Source: Alistipes sp. (GTDB lineage Bacteria > Bacteroidota > Bacteroidia > Bacteroidales > Rikenellaceae). From it: a stretch of DNA of 34,183 nucleotides. Below, piece by piece: positions 1 through 8,188 of the stretch. Within the stretch, counting starts at the first letter, position 1. Every line of letters begins with the position of its first letter. The notes below the pieces were generated by a model. That model did not search any database. It had not been told where the DNA came from and worked only from the letters and a program-made list of their open reading frames with translations. The DNA lies in contig JAITWI010000071.1 of the NCBI GenBank assembly GCA_031285345.1, positions 1 through 34,183 on the forward strand. Reading direction: 5' to 3'. A program made the position numbers and the translations under genes.

Positions 1-26
1 TCAGGCCACAACGTCGGCCGTGCGAA

Positions 27-602
27 TTAGCAACCGCAGTCGCAACCGCCCTTCGTGTCGCCGCAACCGCCATCGCCCTCGTCGTCGCACGAGCAGTCGC
101 TGCCGCAACCCCCGTCGCCGCACGAGCAACCGCCGCCGGCGAATCCCTGAAGATCCTCGGGGGTGATCTCGCGCACGTCGACGATTTTGCCGCTGAAGTT
201 GAGCGTCTTGCCGGCCATCGGGTGGTTGAAGTCCATCTTCACCACGTCGCCCACTTCGACGATGCGACCCATCAGACGGTTGCCCTGCTGGTCGGCCATC
301 GGCACCATGTTGCCGACCACCAACAGACCCTCTTCGACCTCGCCGTTCACTTCGAACACCGTTTTGGGCAACTCCACCACCGCCTCGGCGATAGTTTCGC
401 CGTAACCGTCGGCGGGACTGAGGGTGAACTTGAATTCCGCTCCGGGTTCGAGGTCGGCTATGGCCTCTTCGAATTTAGGGAGCAGCATTCCCATTCCGTA
501 GGCGAATTTGAGGGGCTGACCGGGCTGCGACTGATCCGCGATGGCGCCGTCCACTTCGAGTTTATAGTCGAGTGCGACGAATGTGTTTTCTGAGATTTTC
601 AT
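27..602 (-). CDS. slyD: FKBP-type peptidyl-prolyl cis-trans isomerase, SlyD-like
   Basis: This 191-residue protein is a cytoplasmic peptidyl-prolyl isomerase and chaperone of the SlyD type. The first 70 residues and about 125-150 form the FKBP fold (YKLEVDG near the start, FAYGMGMLLPKFEEAI). The segment between them matches the insert-in-flap chaperone domain. The last 38 residues are almost only Gly, Cys and Asp with nine cysteines (motifs GGCSCG, DCSCDD, CDCGC), as in the metal-binding tails of SlyD proteins; here Cys replaces most of the His seen in the E. coli tail. Nickel or zinc binding is an inference from the family. The start is 23 bp after the gcvP stop on the same strand, so the two are probably co-transcribed. 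The first 26 bases of the window beyond its stop show nothing I can assign. Confidence 0.93.
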   Translation of the reverse strand: MKISENTFVALDYKLEVDGAIADQSQPGQPLKFAYGMGMLLPKFEEAIADLEPGAEFKFTLSPADGYGETIAEAVVELPKTVFEVNGEVEEGLLVVGNMVPMADQQGNRLMGRIVEVGDVVKMDFNHPMAGKTLNFSGKIVDVREITPEDLQGFAGGGCSCGDGGCGSDCSCDDEGDGGCGDTKGGCDCGC

Positions 603-625
603 TTTCTTTTATACGTATTTATTCG

Positions 626-3472
626 TTATTCCAAATTCCATTTGCATACCAGGTTGCGGTCGCCGAATCCGTTGTCGATCTTCGACACGAACGGGAAGAA
701 CTTCGACACCCGGGTTTCGGCCGTGGGGAACGCCGCCTGCTCGCGCGTATAGGGATGCGCCCACTCGCCGGCGATTTCGACCGCGGTGTGGGGTGCGTTC
801 ACAACCACGTTGTCTGCCGCCGAAGCCGAAGCAGCCTCGCACTCCCTTTTTATAGCCACCATCGCGGCTATGAACCTGTCCATCTCGGCCTTGCCCTCGC
901 TCTCGGTCGGCTCCACCATAAACGTGTCGTGCACGGGGAACGAAAGGGTCGGCGCGTGGAATCCGTAGTCCATCAACCTGCGGGCAACGTCGCCCACCTC
1001 CACGCCGTAGTCGCGCTTGAAGTTCTGCATATCGAGGATCATCTCGTGACCCACGCGGCCGTTCTCGCCCGAGTAGAACGTTTTGTACTCGCCCGATATT
1101 GCTTTGGCCATGTAGTTGGCGTTCACGATCGCCATTTCGGTGGACACTCGCAGACCCTTTTCTCCCAACATCTTGATGTAGCCGTAAGTTATCGGGAGCA
1201 GCAGCGCGCTACCGAACGGAGCCGAGGCCACAGCCGTGATGCCGTCCGCGCCGCCCGCCTCCGAAACCACCGAGTGCGAGGGCAGGAACGCCGCCAGATG
1301 CTCGGCGCAGCAGATGGGGCCTACGCCCGGACCGCCGCCGCCGTGGGGCATGCCGAACGTTTTGTGCAGATTGAGGTGGCACACGTCCGCCCCGATGAAG
1401 CCGGGATTGGTCAGACCTACCTGCGCGTTCATGTTGGCGCCGTCCATATAGACCTGTCCGCCGGCGTCGTGAATGGCGTCCACAATCTCGCGGATGCGAC
1501 TCTCGAACACCCCGTGGGTCGAGGGATAGGTCACCATCAGCCCCGCAAGTTCGGTCGAGTGTTCGGCCGCCTTGGCCTTCAGATCCTCCACGTCGATGTT
1601 GCCGCGCTCGTCGCAGGCCACGATCACGATCTTCATGCCGGCCATCGCCGCCGACGCCGGATTGGTGCCGTGCGCGCTCGACGGGATGAGGATAACGTTG
1701 CGATGGCCCTGGCCTTTGCTCTGGTGATAGGCTCGGATAACCATCAGCCCCGCGTACTCGCCCGCCGCGCCCGAGTTGGGCTGCAACGAACAGGCCGCGA
1801 AACCGGTGATAGTCGCCAGATCCTTTTCGAGTTCGGCTATCATCACGCGGTAGCCTTCGGTCTGGTCGGCGGGGGCGTAGGGGTGGATGTTACCGAAGCC
1901 CGCCAGCGACAGCGGAAGCATCGAGGCGGCACTGTTGAGCTTCATGGTGCACGAACCCAGCGAGATCATCCCGTCGGCGAGCGACAGGTCGCGCAACTCC
2001 AACCGCTTGATGTAGCGCATCAGTTCGCTCTCGCTGCGATATTTTTTGAACACGCCCTCGGTGAGAAAATCGTCCGTGCGGCGCAGTTTTTCGATCGGGA
2101 ACGCACGGCCCTCTTTCACCGCGACGCTCTTGGGAGCCTTCACGCCCATCGCCGCCGCAAAGATCGCCACCACTTTCTGCACCTCTTCGGCCGTGGTGAG
2201 CTCGTCGAAGCTCATGCGCACTTTGTTGCCCGAAGCAGGATAGAAGAAGTTGACGCCCTGTTCGGCCGACTCCTGGCGGATGACCGAAACCTCGGCCTCG
2301 ACCTCCAGAGTGTCGAAATAGTTTTCGCTCGCAAGGGTATAGCCCATCGCCTTCAACGCATCGGCAACCGCAGCGGTGTGGTCATAGGTGTGCTGAGCGG
2401 CGCGGCGAAGACCCTCGGCGCCCATATACACGGCGTAGAATCCCGCCATAGAGGCCATCAGAGCCGACGCGGTGCAGATGTTGGAGGTGGCCTTCTCGCG
2501 CTTGATGTGCTGTTCGCGGGTCTGGAGCGACATTCTCAACGCCTTGTTACCCAATCTGTCCACCGAAACGCCGATGATGCGACCCGGCATATTGCGCTTG
2601 TAGGCGTCGCGCGTTGCGAAATAGGCCGCCGAAGGACCGCCGAAGCCCATAGGGATGCCCCAGCGCTGGGTCGAACCGACGGCTATGTCGGCACCCCACT
2701 CGCCCGGAGACTGCAACATCGCCAGAGCCACCACGTCGGCTATCGCGGTCACGAGAACCCCCGCCGCATGGGCGCGCGCGGTGAAGGCCGAGTAGTCGCG
2801 CACATCGCCGTTAGCGGCCGGGTATTGCACCATCGCCCCGAATTCGCGGCCGGAGAATTCGTAAGAAGCGATGTCGTCCGACGACACAATCTCCACCCCG
2901 AACGGCTCGGCGCGCGTCAAGAGCACGTCCAGCGTCTGCGGGAAAATATTCTCGTCCACCACCAACACGTTGCGACCCTCCTTGACGGCGTCGCGCGAGC
3001 GCAACGACAGCATCATTCCCATCGCTTCGGCGGCGGCCGTACCCTCGTCCAACAGCGAGCAGTTGGCGATCTCCATGCCGGTCATCGAGATAACCGCCGT
3101 CTGGAAATTGAGCAAAGCTTCGAGACGCCCCTGCGAAATCTCGGCCTGATAGGGGGTGTACGACGTATACCACGCCGGATTTTCGAGCACGTTGCGCAAA
3201 ATCGCGGCAGGCACGGCCGTAGGGTACCACCCCATGCCGATGAACGAGCGCGCCTGACGGTTGCGGGCGGCCAGTCCGGTGACGTGGGCGGTGAATTCGG
3301 TCTCGGTCATCCCCTCTTGGGGCATATCGAGCCGTTTTTTGAGGCGGATGTTCGCCGGGATCACCTGCGAAATGAGCTCCTCGACGCTGCCCGCGCCGAT
3401 GGTTTTGAGCATTGCGGAGAGTTCCCCCGCGTCGGTCACGCCGATGTGGCGGCCATAAAACTTGTCGAACAT
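626..3472 (-). CDS. gcvP: Glycine dehydrogenase (aminomethyl-transferring), P-protein of the glycine cleavage system
   Basis: GcvP is the PLP-dependent P-protein that decarboxylates glycine and passes the aminomethyl group to the lipoyl arm of GcvH. The 948 residues match the fused form, with the P1 half (about 1-430) and P2 half (about 450-948) in one chain. The PLP-binding lysine is in HLNLHKTFGMPHGGGG, near residue 704, followed by the glycine-rich phosphate loop. The N-terminus (FYGRHIGV) is typical, which supports the ATG at 3472. The other cleavage-system genes (gcvT, gcvH, lpd) are not in the window, so this is a stand-alone gcvP followed by the FKBP gene. No glycine riboswitch is visible upstream. 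Identification is secure. Confidence 0.98.
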   Translation of the reverse strand: MFDKFYGRHIGVTDAGELSAMLKTIGAGSVEELISQVIPANIRLKKRLDMPQEGMTETEFTAHVTGLAARNRQARSFIGMGWYPTAVPAAILRNVLENPAWYTSYTPYQAEISQGRLEALLNFQTAVISMTGMEIANCSLLDEGTAAAEAMGMMLSLRSRDAVKEGRNVLVVDENIFPQTLDVLLTRAEPFGVEIVSSDDIASYEFSGREFGAMVQYPAANGDVRDYSAFTARAHAAGVLVTAIADVVALAMLQSPGEWGADIAVGSTQRWGIPMGFGGPSAAYFATRDAYKRNMPGRIIGVSVDRLGNKALRMSLQTREQHIKREKATSNICTASALMASMAGFYAVYMGAEGLRRAAQHTYDHTAAVADALKAMGYTLASENYFDTLEVEAEVSVIRQESAEQGVNFFYPASGNKVRMSFDELTTAEEVQKVVAIFAAAMGVKAPKSVAVKEGRAFPIEKLRRTDDFLTEGVFKKYRSESELMRYIKRLELRDLSLADGMISLGSCTMKLNSAASMLPLSLAGFGNIHPYAPADQTEGYRVMIAELEKDLATITGFAACSLQPNSGAAGEYAGLMVIRAYHQSKGQGHRNVILIPSSAHGTNPASAAMAGMKIVIVACDERGNIDVEDLKAKAAEHSTELAGLMVTYPSTHGVFESRIREIVDAIHDAGGQVYMDGANMNAQVGLTNPGFIGADVCHLNLHKTFGMPHGGGGPGVGPICCAEHLAAFLPSHSVVSEAGGADGITAVASAPFGSALLLPITYGYIKMLGEKGLRVSTEMAIVNANYMAKAISGEYKTFYSGENGRVGHEMILDMQNFKRDYGVEVGDVARRLMDYGFHAPTLSFPVHDTFMVEPTESEGKAEMDRFIAAMVAIKRECEAASASAADNVVVNAPHTAVEIAGEWAHPYTREQAAFPTAETRVSKFFPFVSKIDNGFGDRNLVCKWNLE

Positions 3473-3508
3473 AACTGTATATAGGGGTTTTTAGTTTCAA
3501 TCAAGCGC

Positions 3509-3516
3509 CAAAGATA
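3509..3516 (-). promoter_or_regulatory. Putative -7 element of the gcvP promoter
   Basis: The minus strand reads TATCTTTG here, matching the Bacteroidota -7 consensus TAnnTTTG, 36 bp before the gcvP start codon. A TTTG (complement of 3540-3543) lies 23 bp upstream, slightly farther than the usual 19-21 bp, so the -33 assignment is weak. Confidence 0.5.
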
Positions 3517-3664
3517 ATCAAGAAAATGAAAACAGCCCCCAAAGCCTCCGGAAAAACGGCGGGACGCGGATGAAAAAGTCGCGAAAACAGGCCGCCGCGT
3601 GTTGTACAAAAATAGATTTTTTCACGCAAAAGCGCCGCAAACGGCCGAAAGTCGAACGTCTGCG

Positions 3665-3695
3665 TTGCAAAACGGGCAAACCGCCATTAACTTTG
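3665..3695 (+). promoter_or_regulatory. Bacteroidota-type promoter of the lipoprotein gene
   Basis: TTG at 3665-3667 is followed after exactly 20 bp by TAACTTTG at 3688-3695, a full match to the Bacteroidota housekeeping promoter. Transcription would start near 3702, leaving a leader of about 60 nt before the ATG at 3762. The rest of the 289-bp gcvP/lipoprotein spacer holds only the two divergent promoters. Confidence 0.8.
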
Positions 3696-3761
3696 CTACG
3701 CGATCACTCATGAAAACAGAGAGTCCGCAAACAAAAACCGAATAACTTAAACAACCACACC

Positions 3762-4841
3762 ATGAAAAAACTAATTTCACTCGCGCTCGCTTTTGCGGCG
3801 ACAACCATCTCGCTGGTCTCTTGCGGAGATCCGGAAAACGGCGGCAACACCCCCGGCGAACCCGAAACCCCCGTGGACAACAAATTCACTTTCGCCGACC
3901 AGACCTACGACCTGACGGGCGGAAAGTCCTATCAGTCATTCTACGGCGACTATTACGGCGACTCGGCCGATAATATCTATGTCGATCTGTGGAGCGCGGA
4001 TGGTCACTTCTTAATCACCCTGGATATGTTGGTGGCCAAAGGCGGCAAACGACTGACGGCCGGCACCTACACGTTCGACGACAGCCTGATGCCCGGCACA
4101 TTTACCGGCAAAGAGCAAAACTCCGCCGTGTGGGTGGATGACGTTCCGTTCTACATCGTCGGAGGCACCGTAACGGTCGGCGTTTCGGGCTCGGGAGCCG
4201 ACGCGGTATACACCGTCGCTATGGACTGCACCGTCGAAGACGCGGAGGGCGAACCCACCTACACCATCGAAGGGGAGTGGCGCGGCAAGATGGAGTACGT
4301 CGACGAAACCGTTGCGGAGGTAGAGTCGGGCGAATTCACGGTCGACGGCACCACTTACGATTTCGCGGAGGGCTACGGCTCGATGGGTTTCTATGGCGAC
4401 TACTACGATAACGACAGGTCGGAATCTATATCGCTCTATTTGAACGACGCGGCGGAAAGTACGACGATTTGCATCGACATGCTCGTCCCCTCGGGCGAAG
4501 AGAGGTTGGTCGACGGCACCTACACGTTCGGCGACAGCCTGGAGCCGTTCACCTTCACCGACGAAGACGGCTACTGCTATGTGATGTGCGAAGGCTACAA
4601 ATACCATATCGTCGACGGAGCGGTCGAGGTGTCGGTTTCGAACACCGGCGATTACCCCGTCTACACGATCGAACTGGACTGCGCGCTCGAAGACGCTATG
4701 GGTGAACCAGCCGGCGACATCACAGGATCGTGTAAAGGCCCGTTGTCTTGGGATGATAATACCGCAGAGGACGATGTAACGAGGGCCGCGGTAACGAGAG
4801 CAGGCGTCAAGAAACAGGCCTCGCCTCGGGTCGGAAAGTGA
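3762..4841 (+). CDS. Lipoprotein of unknown function with two tandem ~150-residue domains
   Basis: I do not recognise a named family. The N-terminus is a lipoprotein signal peptide with lipobox LVSC and lipidation Cys21, followed by an acidic, Pro/Gly-rich linker (GDPENGGNTPGEPETP). The mature protein is two homologous domains, about residues 41-185 and 189-335. The same landmarks recur in both: FYGDYY, IDM or LDM, GTYTFxDSL, and DCxxEDAxGEP. The duplication is still clear in the DNA around 4061 and 4516. Hydrophobic and polar residues alternate as in beta-sandwich proteins. The last 25 residues are basic and look disordered. It has its own promoter and no operon partners. An outer-membrane or surface role is inferred from the signal only; no ligand can be proposed. 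Confidence 0.88.
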   Translation: MKKLISLALAFAATTISLVSCGDPENGGNTPGEPETPVDNKFTFADQTYDLTGGKSYQSFYGDYYGDSADNIYVDLWSADGHFLITLDMLVAKGGKRLTAGTYTFDDSLMPGTFTGKEQNSAVWVDDVPFYIVGGTVTVGVSGSGADAVYTVAMDCTVEDAEGEPTYTIEGEWRGKMEYVDETVAEVESGEFTVDGTTYDFAEGYGSMGFYGDYYDNDRSESISLYLNDAAESTTICIDMLVPSGEERLVDGTYTFGDSLEPFTFTDEDGYCYVMCEGYKYHIVDGAVEVSVSNTGDYPVYTIELDCALEDAMGEPAGDITGSCKGPLSWDDNTAEDDVTRAAVTRAGVKKQASPRVGK

Positions 4842-4899
4842 GAGAAATATTTTTAAACAGACTCTGAGCCTTCGGGCGACCGCCCTGCAAACACAACCT

Positions 4900-4935
4900 T
4901 TAAGCGGTGTGGAACGATTGTTTCACGCCGCTTAA
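4900..4935. terminator. Stem-loop between two convergent genes
   Basis: A 15-bp stem (4900-4914 with 4921-4935, two G-U pairs, six-base loop CGATTG) lies between the lipoprotein stop and the nucleoside-kinase stop and overlaps the kinase stop codon. It is placed to act as a shared terminator, but neither strand has a strong U-tract, so the role is tentative. Confidence 0.5.
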
Positions 4936-6644
4936 TATTTGAAGCTGCCCCCGCCTATGAATTCGCGCAGGATAGAGGTGGGCGGGATCTCGGCGGGCGG
5001 AATGGCGACGAAAAAGTCCATAAGTTTCAGCAGCCGGCGCGCCTCGGCATACTCGGGGATGTTGTTTGGAACGCTCCTCAGCAGCGGCACCACGTAATCC
5101 TTCAGCACCGGCAGCTCGTAGAACAGCGACGAGTTGAACATCGCGTCGGCCTGCTCCTGGTAGGGGAAGATGTGCTTCTCCTCGCCCCGGCGGACGCTTT
5201 GCCAACGCCTTAGGGTGGCCGAGGCGTCGGCTCCGCGCGTCACGCTGTCGCGCACCATGCGGCGAACGAGGCGGTTGTCGGTCGTCGGAATGCGCGACAG
5301 GTTGTCCATGCCGATGGAGGTGAGGGCCGACACGTAGACCCGGAACCGGGCGTCGTCGGGCAGGGTGTCCGTCAGGCGCGGATTGAGCGCGTGAATCCCC
5401 TCCACGATCAGCACCGAGCGCTCGTTCAGCTCCAGCGGGCTGTCGTGCCACATCCTTTTGCCGGTTATGAAGTCGTAGCGCGGAATCACCACGCTCTCGC
5501 CCTTGAGCAACCGACCCAGGTCGTCGTTGAAGCGCCGATGGTCTATCGCCTCGAAAGATTCGTAGTCGTACTCTCCAGCCTCGTCGAGCGGGGTCTTTTC
5601 GCGATCCACGAAGTAGTCGTCCAGCGATATCATCACCGGCCGCAGACCCGACACCTGCAACTGGATGCCCAGCCGTTTGGCGGTGGTGGTCTTGCCGCTC
5701 GACGATGGGCCCGACAACAAGATCAACCGCGTGCCCTTTTCGCGGTGGGCGGTCAGCACGGCGTCGGCTATGGCGGAGAGCTTCTTTTCGTGGAAACTTT
5801 CGGCCACCTTTATAAGGTCGCTCGCCTCGCCCTCCTGAATGCGGCGGTTGAGCCGGCCTATGTCGGGCACTCCCATCACCGACACCCAGGCGTTGTGCTC
5901 GGCGAACACCTCCATCATCTTGTGCTGCGGCACCATCGTGTAGAGTTTGTCGGGATCGGTGCGCCGCGGCACGGCTATGTACATTCCGTTGTGGTATGGC
6001 CTCAGGTCGTACAGCCCCACGTAGCCGGTCGAGGGGGCCAGCGCGCCGTAGAAGTAGCCCACCACGTCGCCCAGCGTGTAGAGCGACACGTAGAGCCGGG
6101 GACGGGTCTCCAGCAGGGTTATCTTGTCGTCGTAGTCGAGGGCGGCGTACTTTTCGCGCGCCTCCTCATACAGCACCCGCCCCTTTTCGATGGGAAGATC
6201 GGCGGCTATGAGCTGGGCCATCCGCTCTTTTATCTGCGCTATCATCCCGGGAGTGACCTCGTCGAAGCCCGAAATCTCGGAGTAGAAGCCGCGCGAGACG
6301 GAGTGTTTGATGCGGAATTTGCTCCCGGGCCACAGGTCGTGCACCGCCTTCGACAGGGCGAAGAACAGCGTCCGTTCATACACCCGGTGCCCCTCGAAGT
6401 GGGTGATGTCGATAAAGCGTACCGACACAGGCTCGAAGACGACGTAGCCTAACTCCTTCACGTTGTTGTTCACACAGGCCGCAAGCGGGCGGGCTCCTTG
6501 CGTCCCGTCCTTTTTCGTCCCGCCCCCCGGCTCAGGGGCGCCCGTTCCGAGCGATGCGGCGATCTCAAGCAGCGAGGTGCCCACCTCGACCATCATCTCG
6601 CGTCCGTCGTTTTCGCAAATAATCCTTATCAGTTTGCTCTTCAT
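4932..6644 (-). CDS. Nucleoside (uridine-type) kinase with N-terminal TGS and threonyl-tRNA-synthetase-like domains
   Basis: The 570-residue protein combines an N-terminal TGS-like domain (about 1-80), a domain like the second additional domain of threonyl-tRNA synthetase (about 80-240, with HSVSRGFYSEI), and a C-terminal P-loop kinase of the uridine kinase/phosphoribulokinase family. The Walker A motif GPSSSGKTTT is near residues 311-320, followed by SLDDYFVDREKTP and the IVEGIHALNP strand. Families with this architecture phosphorylate nucleosides; the exact substrate cannot be told from sequence. I chose the ATG at 6644 (MKSKLIRIICENDG) because the longer frame would run into the divergent nucleotidase gene. 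The TGS domain carries an odd Gly/Pro-rich insert at residues 33-52. The gene diverges from a 5'-nucleotidase, which fits nucleoside salvage. Confidence 0.88.
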   Translation of the reverse strand: MKSKLIRIICENDGREMMVEVGTSLLEIAASLGTGAPEPGGGTKKDGTQGARPLAACVNNNVKELGYVVFEPVSVRFIDITHFEGHRVYERTLFFALSKAVHDLWPGSKFRIKHSVSRGFYSEISGFDEVTPGMIAQIKERMAQLIAADLPIEKGRVLYEEAREKYAALDYDDKITLLETRPRLYVSLYTLGDVVGYFYGALAPSTGYVGLYDLRPYHNGMYIAVPRRTDPDKLYTMVPQHKMMEVFAEHNAWVSVMGVPDIGRLNRRIQEGEASDLIKVAESFHEKKLSAIADAVLTAHREKGTRLILLSGPSSSGKTTTAKRLGIQLQVSGLRPVMISLDDYFVDREKTPLDEAGEYDYESFEAIDHRRFNDDLGRLLKGESVVIPRYDFITGKRMWHDSPLELNERSVLIVEGIHALNPRLTDTLPDDARFRVYVSALTSIGMDNLSRIPTTDNRLVRRMVRDSVTRGADASATLRRWQSVRRGEEKHIFPYQEQADAMFNSSLFYELPVLKDYVVPLLRSVPNNIPEYAEARRLLKLMDFFVAIPPAEIPPTSILREFIGGGSFKY

Positions 6645-6662
6645 AGTGATTAAAAAAATTAC

Positions 6663-6670
6663 TAATTTTG
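6663..6670 (+). promoter_or_regulatory. Putative -7 element of the 5'-nucleotidase promoter
   Basis: TAATTTTG matches TAnnTTTG and lies 32 bp before the ATG at 6703. No TTG lies at the proper distance upstream. On the opposite strand TATCTTTA (6677-6684) is a one-mismatch -7 candidate for the kinase, so the two divergent promoters would overlap inside a 58-bp gap. Confidence 0.5.
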
Positions 6671-6702
6671 CGACGGTAAAGATAATTGAATTTTTTTGGG
6701 TT

Positions 6703-8121
6703 ATGAGAAGAATTTTTGCGGCGGCCGCGGCGCTTTTTTTGCTGATATCGTGCGCCGTCGAGCGCCGTCTGGTGATTGTGTCGACAAACGACATCCACTC
6801 CTCCATCGACAACTTTCCGCGCCTGGCCACTCTGGTCGAGCACCTTCGGGTCGAGTCGGGCGGCGAGGTGCTGCTCCTGGACGCGGGCGACAGGTGGACG
6901 GGCAATCCGTTCGTCGATCTGGCCGAGCGGCCGCTTTCGCCCATCGTCGAGCTGATGAACGAGTTGGGATACGACGCGGCCACGCTGGGCAACCACGAGT
7001 TTGACTGGGGGCAGGCGCTGCTCGGTGAACGTATCGGCGAGATGGACTTTCCGGTTGTGTGCGCCAACGTGAAGTCGGATGGAGCCGTGTTGGGCGCGAT
7101 TCCACCCTACGTGATTATAGAGCGGGGCGGAGTGCGCGTGGCGCTGTTAGGTCTGGTAGCCAACTTCACCCCGTGGGGTCGTCCCGAGGGCAAGGCCGAG
7201 CACTTCGAGGGGCTCTCCTACCCCGACGTGTTCGAGACGGCCAAACGTTACGCAGGGTTGCGCGACAGTTGCGATCTGTTCGTTGCGCTGACCCACATCG
7301 GCTTCGAACGCGACAAACAGTTGGCCGAAGCCCTGCCGACGCTCGACCTCGTCGTAGGCGGCGATTCACACACGCTGTTGTCCGAATCGACGAAAATAGG
7401 CGGCACCCTCGTAACCCAAACGGGCAGCGGCCTGAAATACGCCGGCATCACCACCGTCACCCGAAAAGGCGACGAGCTCACGGTCGAGAACCGTCTGGCA
7501 AGGCTCGACACCATCCCGCCGATGGAGTACTTTTCCAATATGGTCGACCGCTACAACGCCTCGCCCGAGTTGCACGCATCCATAGGCGAGGTTGCGTCGC
7601 CGCTGGACGGACGGGGCGTCGACAACCTCGTTACGGACGCGTTGCGCGCCGCCGCCGGGGCCGACCTTTCGTTGTATCACTCGGGCGGAATCCGCATCGA
7701 CACCCTCGCGGGGGGCGTATCCACCGCCGACCTCTACCGCATTGACCCGTTCATGAGCGAAGTGTACACCCTGCGCATGAGCCCAGGGCAGATAAAGGGG
7801 CTGATTTTGGGAACGTTCAACTCCGACTCCAAGGAGGGTCATCGCGCCGACATCATGCCGGGCGGATTCGGCTACCACATCACCACCGACGAGGCGGGCG
7901 AGGCTGTGGAGGTAATCCTGACCGCGCCGAACGGCTCTCCCATGCCCGAACGCGAATCGTATCTGGTGGCCATGCCCGACTACCTCTATAAAAACTACCG
8001 TTTCGAGCGCACGGAGGATGCCGCGCAGACGGACATCGCGGTGACCGACGCCCTGCGCGACCACATCGTCGGCCGTACCCCTCTCGAACCCGATAACGAG
8101 CCGAGAGTTGTAATTAAATAA
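6703..8121 (+). CDS. 5'-nucleotidase / metallophosphatase family lipoprotein (UshA-like)
   Basis: The 472-residue protein carries a lipoprotein signal (lipobox LISC, Cys17), then a calcineurin-like metallophosphatase domain (about 23-270) and a 5'-nucleotidase C-terminal domain (about 290-440). Metal and catalytic motifs are TNDIHS (Asp30, His32), DAGD, GNHEFDWG (about 96-103, with the catalytic His/Asp pair), THIG and GGDSHT (219-224). It should hydrolyse nucleotides or nucleotide sugars in the periplasm, releasing nucleosides and phosphate. In UshA-type enzymes the last motif usually starts with a metal-binding His (GGHSH or GGHSQ); here it is Asp221, which is unusual. The ATG at 6703 was chosen because it starts the signal peptide. 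The gene diverges from a nucleoside kinase. The family call is firm, the substrate unknown. Confidence 0.92.
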   Translation: MRRIFAAAAALFLLISCAVERRLVIVSTNDIHSSIDNFPRLATLVEHLRVESGGEVLLLDAGDRWTGNPFVDLAERPLSPIVELMNELGYDAATLGNHEFDWGQALLGERIGEMDFPVVCANVKSDGAVLGAIPPYVIIERGGVRVALLGLVANFTPWGRPEGKAEHFEGLSYPDVFETAKRYAGLRDSCDLFVALTHIGFERDKQLAEALPTLDLVVGGDSHTLLSESTKIGGTLVTQTGSGLKYAGITTVTRKGDELTVENRLARLDTIPPMEYFSNMVDRYNASPELHASIGEVASPLDGRGVDNLVTDALRAAAGADLSLYHSGGIRIDTLAGGVSTADLYRIDPFMSEVYTLRMSPGQIKGLILGTFNSDSKEGHRADIMPGGFGYHITTDEAGEAVEVILTAPNGSPMPERESYLVAMPDYLYKNYRFERTEDAAQTDIAVTDALRDHIVGRTPLEPDNEPRVVIK

Positions 8122-8138
8122 AATTATTCATACTTTTG
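8108..8138 (+). promoter_or_regulatory. Bacteroidota-type promoter of rpsA
   Basis: TTG at 8108-8110 and TACTTTTG at 8131-8138 are separated by exactly 20 bp. The -33 part lies inside the last codons of the upstream nucleotidase gene. The start site would be near 8145, giving a leader of about 44 nt before the rpsA ATG at 8189. An in-frame ATG at 8168 is possible but gives a non-conserved N-terminus. Confidence 0.8.
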
Positions 8139-8188
8139 TCCCCTATTGTCTAACCATTAACGGGCGATTGCATCGCACAAGCAACACA

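Noticed and set aside
572-3484. 970-codon open frame on the plus strand opposite gcvP
   Set aside because: It mirrors a certain gene; the product is His/Arg-rich without family features. It arises from GC-rich third positions in the antisense frame.
3473-3761. Glycine riboswitch upstream of gcvP
   Set aside because: The leader from the predicted start is only about 30 nt, too short, and no conserved glycine-aptamer core is visible.
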